Below are positions 43,562 to 51,820 of a stretch of 64,000 nt of DNA, in pieces. The translations under genes were made by a program, and so were the position numbers. Origin of the DNA: Chloroflexota bacterium (lineage in GTDB: Bacteria > Chloroflexota > Anaerolineae > Anaerolineales > Villigracilaceae); contig JAJYOU010000001.1 of the NCBI GenBank assembly GCA_021795965.1, positions 118,647-182,646 on the forward strand. Direction: 5' to 3'. How positions within the stretch are numbered: the stretch's first letter is position 1; the number at the start of each line of letters is the position of its first letter. The notes beneath the pieces were generated by a model that had not been told where the DNA came from, ran no database searches, and saw only the letters and a list, made by a program, of their open reading frames with translations.

Positions 43562-44094
43562 ATGTGACAGTTTTTGGTGGATCCTACCCAAAGGAAGGCT
43601 CGCCTGCATATCTGGAAGGCTACCAGCTCGGGCAGTTACTGGCTGGCAGCGGTCACACGGTTTTGACCGGCGGATATATTGGAACGATGGAAGCGGTCTC
43701 GCGGGGTGCAAATGAAGCCGGCGGACACGTGATCGGAGTCACCTGCCAGGAAATTGATCACTGGCGAAATTCAGGCGCCAACGCCTGGGTGATTGAAGAG
43801 CGCAAAATGCAAACCCTGCGCCAGCGACTGGATGGTTTAATCGACGGCTGCGATGCCGCCATCGCCCTTCCTGGAGGTCCGGGTACCCTGACTGAAATTT
43901 CCTTGATGTGGAACCTGATGATCGTGGATGCCATCCCGCGAAAACCGTTAATCCTGGTTGGGGAGGGATGGAAGCGAATGATGGACCAGGCTTATGCCGA
44001 TTTGAGCGATTACTTCCGGGAAAACCAGAGAAACCTTTTGAAGTTTTCACCGGATGTCCAATCCGCAGTTAAGCAATTATCCGAAATTTTGTGA
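43558..44094 (+). CDS. LOG-family (TIGR00730-like) Rossmann-fold protein
   Basis: The 178-residue protein starts at ATG 43558, overlapping the previous stop. The LOG family markers are VTVFGGSYPKEGSPAYLEGYQLGQLLAGSGHTVLTGG, and the PGGxGTxxE motif in LPGGPGTLTEI. Many LOG proteins are nucleotide 5'-monophosphate phosphoribohydrolases, and some are mis-annotated lysine decarboxylases. The R...E pair typical of the active site is seen at RGANEAGG and TEI. It lies 24 bp before proS. Confidence 0.86.
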   Translation: MNVTVFGGSYPKEGSPAYLEGYQLGQLLAGSGHTVLTGGYIGTMEAVSRGANEAGGHVIGVTCQEIDHWRNSGANAWVIEERKMQTLRQRLDGLIDGCDAAIALPGGPGTLTEISLMWNLMIVDAIPRKPLILVGEGWKRMMDQAYADLSDYFRENQRNLLKFSPDVQSAVKQLSEIL

Positions 44095-44118
44095 AATATT
44101 ATTTCTGTTGAGGTAAAA

Positions 44119-45558
44119 ATGACTGAAGAACAACTTACGCCCCGTTCCGAAAATTTCTCCGACTGGTACAACGAGCTGGTGCTAAAAGCCGAGCTGGCAG
44201 ATTATTCTCCAGTGAGAGGCTGCATGGTCGTCCGACCTTATGGCTGGAGCCTGTGGGAAAACTGCCAGGCTGGACTTGACCGCAGGTTTAAGGAAACTGG
44301 TCACTCGAATGCTGCCTTCCCGCTGCTCATCCCGAAATCCTTCTTTGAGAAAGAGAAGGAACACGTGGAAGGCTTTTCGCCTGAGCTGGCAGTGGTGACC
44401 GTCGGCGGGGGCGAGGAGCTGGAAGAACCGCTGGTCGTCAGACCCACTTCAGAAACCATTACCGGGTACATGTACAGCAAATGGGTCAAATCCTGGCGCG
44501 ACCTGCCCATCCTGATCAACCAATGGGGCAGCGTTGTGCGCTGGGAACTGCGCACCAAGCTCTTCCTGAGAACAACTGAATTTTACTGGCAGGAAGGACA
44601 CACCGTCCACGCCACTGAGAAGGAAGCGCGGGAAGAAACCCTCCGGATGCTGGATGTTTATGCAGATTTTGCGATCAACGATGCCGCCATCCCGGTCATC
44701 AAGGGTATCAAGTCTGAGGCTGAGAAATTTGCCGGGGCGGTCATGTCGACCACCATTGAAGCCATGATGGGCGATACCAAAGCGCTGCAATCGGGCACAT
44801 CCCATTTCCTGGGGCAAAATTTTTCCCGTGCATTTGATATCCAGTTCAGCGACCGGAACAACGAGCAGCAGTATGCCTGGACCACCTCGTGGGGACTTTC
44901 CACCCGTATGGTGGGCGCGATCATCATGACGCACGGCGATGATAAAGGTCTGATCCTGCCACCCCGCCTGGCTCCGATCCAGGTGGTGATTGTGCCGATC
45001 TACCGCTCGGAGACAGAAAAATCCGTGGTGATGGAAACGGCGGACCGCATTTTCGCGGAATTAAAAGGTTCGGGGCTGCGCATCAAGATGGACGACCGCG
45101 AGGAGGTCACTCCAGGTTTTAAGTATAATGACTGGGAAATGCGCGGGGTTCCACTGCGAATGGAGATTGGTCCGAAGGATGTGGAGAAAAATTCTGTCGC
45201 CCTAGCGCGACGCGATCGCCCGGGCAGGGAAGGTAAATCCTTTGTACTCCAAGCAAACCTGGTCGAGACGGTCAAAACTACTTTGGACGATATCCAAGCC
45301 AGCCTGCTGGCGAAAGCAACTGCATTTCGCGACAGCCACATTTCTGAGGCAAAAGACCTGGATGAACTGGCGAAAGCCGTCCAAAACGGTTGGGCATACT
45401 CCTGGTGGTGTGAAAATCGGGAATGCGAAATTAAGATCAAGGAACTGACCAAAGCCACCACGCGCTGTATGCCAATTGACCAGCCGGCTGGGTCGGGAAA
45501 CTGCGTGATTTGTGGTAAACCGGCGCAGAGGAAAGTCCTGATTGGTAAATCTTACTAA
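44119..45558 (+). CDS. proS: Prolyl-tRNA synthetase, archaeal/eukaryotic type
   Basis: ProS attaches proline to tRNA-Pro in the cytoplasm. The 479-residue protein is the short type 3 enzyme, lacking the insertion domain of the E. coli enzyme. It has class II motif 2 in the WELRTKLFLRTTEFYWQEGHTVH segment (REFTxQEgh-like) and motif 3 in TSWGLSTRMVGAIIMTHGDDKGLILPPRLAP. The anticodon domain (about 285-385) and a C-terminal zinc domain (CENREC and CVICGK) follow. GAGGT lies 8 nt before the ATG. Its place behind a proline-codon leader and attenuator suggests feedback control by charged tRNA-Pro. Confidence 0.96.
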   Translation: MTEEQLTPRSENFSDWYNELVLKAELADYSPVRGCMVVRPYGWSLWENCQAGLDRRFKETGHSNAAFPLLIPKSFFEKEKEHVEGFSPELAVVTVGGGEELEEPLVVRPTSETITGYMYSKWVKSWRDLPILINQWGSVVRWELRTKLFLRTTEFYWQEGHTVHATEKEAREETLRMLDVYADFAINDAAIPVIKGIKSEAEKFAGAVMSTTIEAMMGDTKALQSGTSHFLGQNFSRAFDIQFSDRNNEQQYAWTTSWGLSTRMVGAIIMTHGDDKGLILPPRLAPIQVVIVPIYRSETEKSVVMETADRIFAELKGSGLRIKMDDREEVTPGFKYNDWEMRGVPLRMEIGPKDVEKNSVALARRDRPGREGKSFVLQANLVETVKTTLDDIQASLLAKATAFRDSHISEAKDLDELAKAVQNGWAYSWWCENRECEIKIKELTKATTRCMPIDQPAGSGNCVICGKPAQRKVLIGKSY

Positions 45559-45615
45559 TCGGAACCTGCCTGAACGCCTAATCCCAACCATTGCCTGGAA
45601 GGGATGCTAAATCGT

Positions 45616-46422
45616 ATGCCTGCCATCGACATCGCAAGATTAAAAATACAAACCGCTGTGCTGGTTGAGAATTTCGACCAGCCGGCGGTATTTATTCCCG
45701 AACTTCACAAGATTTTGGATCTGTATGCGGACCGGACCATGCGCAAAGGGATTGTCCGCACGCAGATATCGGTACTGCCGGCATACCAGGCGCCAGCCAG
45801 CGTTTTACGTCAAATCGAAATGGAAGTAGGCGTCTTGACCTCCATTTTTACCGACCAGGCATTGAACCTGGCAGATTATCTCTGGAAAGATGGTTATCTT
45901 GAAAGCCGGCTGCTGGCGGCAGCACTGCTGGGAAGGATAAAGCCCGAAACGCCGACGTTGATCAGCCGAATCTCGGAATGGGTCAGCGTCAGCAAGGATG
46001 AACAACTCGTCAAGGCATTATTGGGGACCAGCCTGAAACGGGTCCGGCGGGAAACCCCGGATGAATTTCTCAAATTAATCCACAGCTGGCTCGACCTGGA
46101 TTCCCCCAAAAGCTGGGGTCACGCCATTCATGCCATTATTCCCCTGCTGGCAGACCCCGACTTTCAGAATCTACCGCCCATTTTTGACAGTTTAAGCCCG
46201 GTTGTAAAAATCCTGCCACCGGCGATGCAGAACGACCTGGCAGATTTAATCAAAGCACTCTACACGGCTTCGCCGGTGGAAACCACCTATTTCCTACGCC
46301 AGGTGATCGCCGGCGCCGATTCTCCTCAAATCACTCAAACCATGCGCAGGGTTATGACGCAGCTGCCTGCCAGCCTGCGACCAGTTGTTTTGGAAATGGT
46401 CCGGCAGCGTACGGGGCGTTGA
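45616..46422 (+). CDS. HEAT-like repeat protein, possibly AlkD-related
   Basis: The protein (268 residues from ATG 45616) is almost all helical, with repeated units such as LAAALLGRIKPETPTLISRISEWVSVSKDEQLVKALLGT and LNLADYLWKDGYLESR. It is reminiscent of AlkD-type DNA alkylation-repair HEAT-like folds. No catalytic Asp/Trp pair could be assigned with confidence, so the AlkD link is tentative. The frame starts at ATG 45604, but that abuts the GGAAGG site; ATG 45616 is equally possible. It is 57 bp after proS and probably the last gene of the operon. Confidence 0.65.
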   Translation: MPAIDIARLKIQTAVLVENFDQPAVFIPELHKILDLYADRTMRKGIVRTQISVLPAYQAPASVLRQIEMEVGVLTSIFTDQALNLADYLWKDGYLESRLLAAALLGRIKPETPTLISRISEWVSVSKDEQLVKALLGTSLKRVRRETPDEFLKLIHSWLDLDSPKSWGHAIHAIIPLLADPDFQNLPPIFDSLSPVVKILPPAMQNDLADLIKALYTASPVETTYFLRQVIAGADSPQITQTMRRVMTQLPASLRPVVLEMVRQRTGR

Positions 46423-46428
46423 TTTTTC

Positions 46429-46437
46429 TGGTATAAT
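46429..46437 (+). promoter_or_regulatory. Extended -10 promoter of rpsO
   Basis: TGG directly precedes a perfect TATAAT (46432-46437), just past the stop of the HEAT-like gene. No good -35 is present, fitting an extended -10 promoter. It starts a leader of about 75 nt before rpsO. Confidence 0.65.
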
Positions 46438-46443
46438 GATCAC

Positions 46444-46520
46444 TTGTGACTGGTCCTGCTTGCGGTGAATGCTGCGGGTATGGAGACCGCACGATCCTGA
46501 ACGAAAGGAGAAGCTACGTC
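46444..46520 (+). promoter_or_regulatory. rpsO leader, possible S15 autoregulatory element
   Basis: The leader has alternative pairings: TGCGGT with ACCGCA, and TGCGG with CCGCA, sharing one 3' arm. Such mutually exclusive stems are typical of r-protein leaders, and S15 controls its own mRNA in several bacteria by unrelated structures. A GTG at 46446 is in frame with rpsO and would add 25 residues ([10 protein letters not shown]...). Confidence 0.35.
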
Positions 46521-46793
46521 ATGCCTTTGCAAAAAGAAAAGAAAACCCAGGTGATCACCGATTTTCATCGACACGATTCGGATACCGGATCACCGGATGT
46601 TCAGATCGCGCTGATGACCGAACGCATCAAGCAGCTTACAGAGCACTTACGCGCCAACAAGCACGATGAATCCTGCCGGCACGGTCTGCTCAAGCTAGTC
46701 GGACAGCGCCGCCGTACTCTCGCATATCTTCGCAAGAATGATTATGCCCGCTATCTGGCAATTACCGAGCGCCTTAACCTGCGCCAAAAGTAA
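46521..46793 (+). CDS. rpsO: 30S ribosomal protein S15
   Basis: The 90-residue protein starts [15 protein letters not shown] and contains the family signatures [27 protein letters not shown] and [35 protein letters not shown]15 binds 16S rRNA helix 22 early in 30S assembly. The start at 46521 is fixed by family length and AAAGGAG 10 nt before it. The frame is open 25 codons further upstream. It is followed by pnp, the classical rpsO-pnp pairing. Confidence 0.97.
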   Translation: MPLQKEKKTQVITDFHRHDSDTGSPDVQIALMTERIKQLTEHLRANKHDESCRHGLLKLVGQRRRTLAYLRKNDYARYLAITERLNLRQK

Positions 46794-46807
46794 TCCATTT
46801 AGTACCC

Positions 46808-46839
46808 AAGGGGCGATCCGGCTGACCTGATCGCCCCTT
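46808..46839 (+). other. Strong hairpin between rpsO and pnp
   Basis: A perfect 11-bp stem (AAGGGGCGATC/GATCGCCCCTT) with a 10-nt loop begins 14 bp after the rpsO stop. No T tract follows, so it is more likely an RNA processing or stability hairpin, or a weak terminator, than a strong one. Confidence 0.7.
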
Positions 46840-47011
46840 ATCCAACACTGGTGCAAACCAAACTGTGGTTCCAGTGAACAAAATCAAGACCGCACCTGTG
46901 GTCAGGAATTGAAAGATGCTTACAACCGGTGGTTGTCACCATCCCTCAGTCCCTGATCAGGTGGGAAATATTTATATGTGGGACAGTGTTCCGATATATA
47001 GGAGATAAATA
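46840..47011 (+). promoter_or_regulatory. Structured pnp leader
   Basis: Several inverted repeats follow each other: CACTGG/CCAGTG enclosing AACCA/TGGTT (46846-46876), ACAACC/GGTTGT with a 3-nt loop, and the palindrome CCTGATCAGG. In E. coli, pnp is autoregulated through RNase III cleavage of its double-stranded leader, so a similar role is inferred. TAGGAG precedes the pnp ATG. Confidence 0.45.
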
Positions 47012-49267
47012 ATGAAACCAGAATTAAAACGCTACCAGGCAACTGTTGGTAAGCGAACTATTACATTTGAGACAGGTAAACTGGCTCAACAGGCAGGCGG
47101 TGCAGTCACCGTCGGGCTGGACGAATCGATCGTATTTGCGGCTGCCACCATGGGCGGTGTCAGAGAGGGAATTGATTTCTTCCCGCTATCGGTTGAATAT
47201 GAAGAAAGACTTTATGCTGGCGGGAAAATCCCTGGATCATTTTTCCGGCGTGAAGGTCGCCCATCGACCGAAGCAATCCTGACAGCCCGATTAACCGACC
47301 GCCCCCTGCGTCCGCTTTTCGCGCAAGGGATGCGCAACGAAGTCCAGGTCATGATGTTTTCGATCTCAGCGGACGGCATCAACCCGCTCGACATCCTGGC
47401 AATCAACGCTGCCAGCGCAGCGGTGATGATTTCTGATATTCCCTGGGGTGGACCGGTGGGTGCAGTCCGCATCGGACGGGTCAACGGAGAGTTCGTCGTC
47501 AACCCTACATTTGAAGAATTAAATGCCTCTGACCTCGACTTGCGCCTGGCTGGAACCAGGGAAGCTCTTCTCATGGTTGAGTGCGGCGCGGACGAAATTC
47601 CAGAGGACGCGATGGTGGCGGCTCTCGAACTTGGTCACAAAGCGATCCAGCCATTGATCGATGTCCAGCTTCAAATGCAGGCAGAGGTTGGCAAACCCAA
47701 ACGAGAAGCAACTTTTGAAAAAGCGACTGATGAAATTAATAAGAAAGTCCTTGATCGTGTCAGCGCCCCGATGAACGAACTGCTGGACAAACCGCTTTCC
47801 AAGGCAGAATTTTACGGCGGTATGGACGCTCTCAAGGCAGAAATCATCGCGGAACTGACCAGCGTTCCCGAAGGAGCCAAACCCGCAGATTATCCTTCTG
47901 CGAAGGATGTCTCCGCAGCTTTCAGCGAAGCTGAAGGCAAGATCGTGCGGGAGCGCATTTTGAGCCTCGGCAAACGACCGGACGGCCGCACAGTCACCGA
48001 AATCCGCCCGATCTGGTGCGAAGTCGACATCTCGCCGCGCGCCCATGGTTCCGGACTCTTTACCCGCGGTGAAACCCAGGTACTCACCCTGGCAACCCTC
48101 GGAACACTCGGTGAAGCCCAGGAATTGGATAACCTCAGCCCGGTTGACACCAAGCGCTATTTACACCACTATAATTTCCCGCCTTATTCCACTGGCGAAG
48201 TGAAACCCCTGCGCGGTCAATCACGCCGCGAAGTTGGTCACGGAGCCTTGGCAGAACGAGCGCTTGAACCGGTCATTCCACTGGAAGAGAGCTTTCCTTA
48301 CACTCTGCGCCTGGTTTCTGAAGTTCTGGCATCGAACGGATCCTCTTCAATGGCTTCCGTCTGCGGTTCCACCCTGGCATTAATGGATGCCGGTGTACCG
48401 ATCAAAGCTCCCGTAGCCGGGGTTGCCATGGGTCTTGTGACCGATGAGAGCGGACGCTACAAAATTTTGACCGATATCCAGGGAACTGAAGATCATCTCG
48501 GTGACATGGACTTTAAGGTTGCCGGAACTGCTGAAGGCATCACTGCCCTGCAGATGGACATTAAGATCAGCGGTCTTTCAACGGACATGATGAAGGAAGC
48601 CCTGGCTCAAGCTCATGAAGCGCGACTGTTTATCCTCGGCAAAATGCTGGAAGTCATCGCAGAACCGCGCTCTGAACTGAAGCCCCATGCCCCGCGTATC
48701 ATTACCGTAAAAATTCCGGTTGACAAAATTGGAGCCTTAATTGGACCTGGCGGAAAAAATATCCGCGCTCTGCAGGATGAAACCAAGGTCAAAATTGACG
48801 TCCAGGAAGATGGAACCATATACATCGCAAGTGTAGATGGGGTCGGTGCGGAAATTGCGCGCCAGCGAGTGGAAGCCCTGGGAGAAACTGCCGAGCTGGG
48901 CCGCATTTATACCGGCAAGGTGGTCCGGATCGCAGATTTCGGAGCGTTCGTTGAGATCCTGCCCGGCATGGATGGCCTGGTTCACATTTCGCAGTTGGAC
49001 AGCGAGAGAGTCAACAAGGTTGAGGATGTCGTCAATATGGGCGATGAGATTACCGTGATGGTGACCGGCATCGACCCGGCGGGGAAAATCCGCCTTTCGC
49101 GACAGGCTGTGCTCGAAGGCTGGTCACTCCAGGAAGCCCAGGAGCGTGATTCCAAGAAAAGTGGACCACGCCCAGGCGGCGACCGGGGCGGACGCAGCGG
49201 TGACCGCAATGGACGCCCAGGCGGAGACCGGGGCGGCCGAAGCGGTGGCGGTGATCGCCGTCGTTGA
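47012..49267 (+). CDS. pnp: Polyribonucleotide nucleotidyltransferase
   Basis: PNPase degrades RNA 3' to 5' by phosphorolysis as a trimer, often in the degradosome. The 751-residue protein has two RNase PH domains (about 1-230 and 320-550; FFRREGRPSTEAILTARLTDRPLRP and LDNLSPVDTKRYLHHYNFPPYSTGE), a KH domain (about 555-620, GALIGPGGKNIRALQDE) and an S1 domain (about 628-700, GRIYTGKVVRIADFGAFVEILPGMDGLVHISQL). The tail (about 710-751) is rich in GGDRGGRSG-type repeats, adding RNA-binding capacity. Strong TAGGAG lies before the ATG. A terminator follows. Confidence 0.97.
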   Translation: MKPELKRYQATVGKRTITFETGKLAQQAGGAVTVGLDESIVFAAATMGGVREGIDFFPLSVEYEERLYAGGKIPGSFFRREGRPSTEAILTARLTDRPLRPLFAQGMRNEVQVMMFSISADGINPLDILAINAASAAVMISDIPWGGPVGAVRIGRVNGEFVVNPTFEELNASDLDLRLAGTREALLMVECGADEIPEDAMVAALELGHKAIQPLIDVQLQMQAEVGKPKREATFEKATDEINKKVLDRVSAPMNELLDKPLSKAEFYGGMDALKAEIIAELTSVPEGAKPADYPSAKDVSAAFSEAEGKIVRERILSLGKRPDGRTVTEIRPIWCEVDISPRAHGSGLFTRGETQVLTLATLGTLGEAQELDNLSPVDTKRYLHHYNFPPYSTGEVKPLRGQSRREVGHGALAERALEPVIPLEESFPYTLRLVSEVLASNGSSSMASVCGSTLALMDAGVPIKAPVAGVAMGLVTDESGRYKILTDIQGTEDHLGDMDFKVAGTAEGITALQMDIKISGLSTDMMKEALAQAHEARLFILGKMLEVIAEPRSELKPHAPRIITVKIPVDKIGALIGPGGKNIRALQDETKVKIDVQEDGTIYIASVDGVGAEIARQRVEALGETAELGRIYTGKVVRIADFGAFVEILPGMDGLVHISQLDSERVNKVEDVVNMGDEITVMVTGIDPAGKIRLSRQAVLEGWSLQEAQERDSKKSGPRPGGDRGGRSGDRNGRPGGDRGGRSGGGDRRR

Positions 49268-49287
49268 TCTGGTTTTAGATTGATCAA

Positions 49288-49318
49288 AGGGCGGGCTTGA
49301 AAGCCTGCCCTTTTTTTT
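49288..49318 (+). terminator. Intrinsic terminator after pnp
   Basis: A stem of about 10 bp (AGGGC-G-GGCT paired with AGCC-T-GCCCT, one G:U) is followed by eight T residues. Confidence 0.9.
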
Positions 49319-49329
49319 CGTTTGCAGGA

Positions 49330-49335
49330 TAAAAT
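49330..49335 (+). promoter_or_regulatory. -10 element giving a leaderless MFS mRNA
   Basis: TAAAAT ends 6 nt before ATG 49342, just behind the pnp terminator and with no Shine-Dalgarno sequence in between. The arrangement matches the other leaderless starts in the window. Confidence 0.45.
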
Positions 49336-49341
49336 TCCTTT

Positions 49342-50562
49342 ATGCTGGCAAAATTCCGCACGCTCTACTCCCAATTTCCTCGGCAATACTGGTTGATGGT
49401 TTTTGGTGTTTTTATCAGTACGATCGGCATGGGGTTGATCGGTCCATTCCTGATGATTTATGCCAGCGAAAAAACCCATCTGCCGCTCTCGACCGTTGTG
49501 ACCCTGATGACCATCAACTTCGGCACGGGTCTTTTCAGCTCATTCATTGCCGGTACGCTGGCGGATAAAATCGGGCGGAAGCTGGTGATGGTAATCAGCC
49601 TGGCAGCGACAGGGCTGGTTTACACGGTCATGATGAGGGCAAACACCTATTCCGAGTTTGCCGTGCTGATGTTCCTGAGTGGTCTTGCCAACCCGCTTTA
49701 CCAGGTGGGCGCAGATTCAATGCTGGCAGATCTCATCCCGAGCGAGAAACGGTTGGATGCTTACGCGATCAACCGGATGTTAAACAATGCCGGTTTTGCC
49801 ATTGGTCCTGCCGTTGGCGGCTTCCTGGCGGCGATCTCATACAGCTACGCTTTTTACGGTGCGGCTTCTGGAATGTTGATTTACAGCTTGCTTCTGCTGA
49901 TTTTTGCGAAGGAAACCCTCAACAAAGCGATTGTTTCCAACGAAAAAGAAACCACCGGGGGTTATGCCCAGGTTTTTCGTGACAAAAAATACGTGGCATT
50001 TGTCTCGATCATGGCAATTGGATTAATCACCCCGGGTATGCTTTGGCAGTTACTGGCAGTGTATACCAAGTTTAATTTCAACATGCCGGAAAATCTTTAC
50101 GGATGGCTCCCGACCACCAACGCCCTGATGTGTGTCTTCGTGCAGTATTTCGTGACCCGGATCACGCGACGTCACCGCACGTTAAACGTGGCAGCAATTG
50201 GGATGTTCATCTACGCCATTGGAGTGGGCAGCGTCTGGTTAATGTCAAATTTCTGGGGATTCTGGCTTTCGATGGTCATCATGACCTTTGGCGAATTAAC
50301 TCTGATCCCAACGGCGAGCACCTATGTGGCGAATTCATCCCCCTCCAATTTGCGCGGGCGCTATATGAGTGTTTACTGGCTGGCTTGGGGAGTCTCGCGC
50401 AGCGCATCTCCACTGATCGGCGGGTGGCTGAATGATAATATTTCTCCGCGCTCGATCTGGGTCGGTGGGCTGGTGATTGGCTTGACGAGCACGATAGGCA
50501 TTATCCTACTTTCGCGATTTACAAAAAGTGAGAATAAAAGGCTTGAACCTGAAACCGTCTGA
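49342..50562 (+). CDS. MFS transporter, first of a tandem pair
   Basis: The 406-residue protein has about twelve TM segments and MFS_1 markers: GTLADKIGRKLVMVISL (loop 2-3 signature), ADSMLADLIPSEKRLDAYAINRMLNNAGFAIGPAVGG, and the late GRYMSVYWLAWGVSRSASPLIGGWL. It resembles multidrug exporters of the MdtG/YfmO type. It is paralogous to the next gene along its whole length, starting with MLAKFRTLYSQFP. Substrate is unknown. Confidence 0.87.
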   Translation: MLAKFRTLYSQFPRQYWLMVFGVFISTIGMGLIGPFLMIYASEKTHLPLSTVVTLMTINFGTGLFSSFIAGTLADKIGRKLVMVISLAATGLVYTVMMRANTYSEFAVLMFLSGLANPLYQVGADSMLADLIPSEKRLDAYAINRMLNNAGFAIGPAVGGFLAAISYSYAFYGAASGMLIYSLLLLIFAKETLNKAIVSNEKETTGGYAQVFRDKKYVAFVSIMAIGLITPGMLWQLLAVYTKFNFNMPENLYGWLPTTNALMCVFVQYFVTRITRRHRTLNVAAIGMFIYAIGVGSVWLMSNFWGFWLSMVIMTFGELTLIPTASTYVANSSPSNLRGRYMSVYWLAWGVSRSASPLIGGWLNDNISPRSIWVGGLVIGLTSTIGIILLSRFTKSENKRLEPETV

Positions 50563-50563
50563 G

Positions 50564-51787
50564 ATGCTCGAAAAAGCAAAAACCGTTTACAAGACCTATC
50601 CGAGTCAATTTTGGATTGTGGCGTTTGGAGTGCTGCTCAGTTCAGCCGGAAGCAGCATGATCTGGCCATTTCAACTGATCTACATCAGCAAGATCCTGAC
50701 CCTGCCGATTTCGTCAGTTGCCACGCTGATCAGCATCGGTTCGCTGACCGGGCTGGCTGCTTCCCTGGTCGGCGGTACGATCGCTGATCGCTTTGGACGA
50801 AAATGGATCATGTTTTTCTCAACCGCAGTGAATGCGGTCGGGTATCTTTTGATGAGTTCTGCCCGAACGTATGTCGGATTTTTACTGCCGATGGCAATCA
50901 TGGGTGCGGCGATGCCTTTTTATGCGGTCGGGTCTGATGCCATGATGGCAGACATCATCCCATCGGAAAAACGGACCGGTGCGTTTGCCATCCTAAGAAT
51001 GATGAACAACGCCGGGATCGCCATCGGTCCAGCCATTGGCGGGATGATCATCGCAAAATCCTATAATATCGCCTTTAATTTTGCAACTGCCGGCATGATC
51101 CTTTATTCGATCATCCTGCTCACTTCAGTGCATGAGACCCTCCAGAAAAACGCCCCGGTAACCATCATCAGCGATATCAAAAACTCGACCGGATACCAGC
51201 GTGTGCTTCAGGATAAAGGTTTTATCGTGTTTGTACTGATCGTCACCATCGGTATGATCGCACCATTAATGATGTGGACGCTGCTGGCGGTCTACATGAA
51301 CCGTTATTTTGGTATTCCTGAATCCCTTTACGGCTGGCTGCCGGTGACCAACGCGCTGATGTGCGTCTTTGTGCAGTACCCGGTCACGATGCTGAGCGTG
51401 AAATTAAAACCAAAGACCGCGATTGCGCTTGGAATGTTGGTCTATGCGCTGGGGGTTGGCAGCGTCGCGATCATGAGCAGCTTCTGGGGTTTCTGGTTAA
51501 GCATGGTGATCATGAGCATGGGTGAATTGATCCTGGTGCCCACTGGAAGCAAATTCGTGGCTGACCTCGCCCCGAGCGATATGCGTGGGCGATATATGAG
51601 CGTTTATTGGCTTTCCTGGGGTATCGCCCGTTCGATCTCCCCGATGGTCGGCGGATATTTTCACGACATGATCGCTCCCCAGGCGATCTGGTGGGGCGGG
51701 CTGATGCTCGGTCTGATCAGCACACTGGGTCTGTTCATCATCTCGCGGAGAGGCGATCGAAAATTAACTTTTGAAGAAGCCGTTTAA
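50564..51787 (+). CDS. MFS transporter, second of a tandem pair
   Basis: The protein (407 residues) is a paralogue of the previous gene, with the same motifs: GTIADRFGRKWIMFFST, SDAMMADIIPSEKRTGAFAILRMMNNAGIAIGPAIGGMI, and GRYMSVYWLSWGIARSISPMVGGYF. The start at ATG 50564, 1 bp after the previous stop, is chosen because MLEKAKTVYKTYP aligns with MLAKFRTLYSQFP of the paralogue. The frame is open back to 50528. The pair could work separately or as a heterodimer. The P1 peptidase follows after 33 bp. Confidence 0.87.
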   Translation: MLEKAKTVYKTYPSQFWIVAFGVLLSSAGSSMIWPFQLIYISKILTLPISSVATLISIGSLTGLAASLVGGTIADRFGRKWIMFFSTAVNAVGYLLMSSARTYVGFLLPMAIMGAAMPFYAVGSDAMMADIIPSEKRTGAFAILRMMNNAGIAIGPAIGGMIIAKSYNIAFNFATAGMILYSIILLTSVHETLQKNAPVTIISDIKNSTGYQRVLQDKGFIVFVLIVTIGMIAPLMMWTLLAVYMNRYFGIPESLYGWLPVTNALMCVFVQYPVTMLSVKLKPKTAIALGMLVYALGVGSVAIMSSFWGFWLSMVIMSMGELILVPTGSKFVADLAPSDMRGRYMSVYWLSWGIARSISPMVGGYFHDMIAPQAIWWGGLMLGLISTLGLFIISRRGDRKLTFEEAV

Positions 51788-51820
51788 TTTGCCCACCAAC
51801 AGTCCAAGGATAGGATTTTT

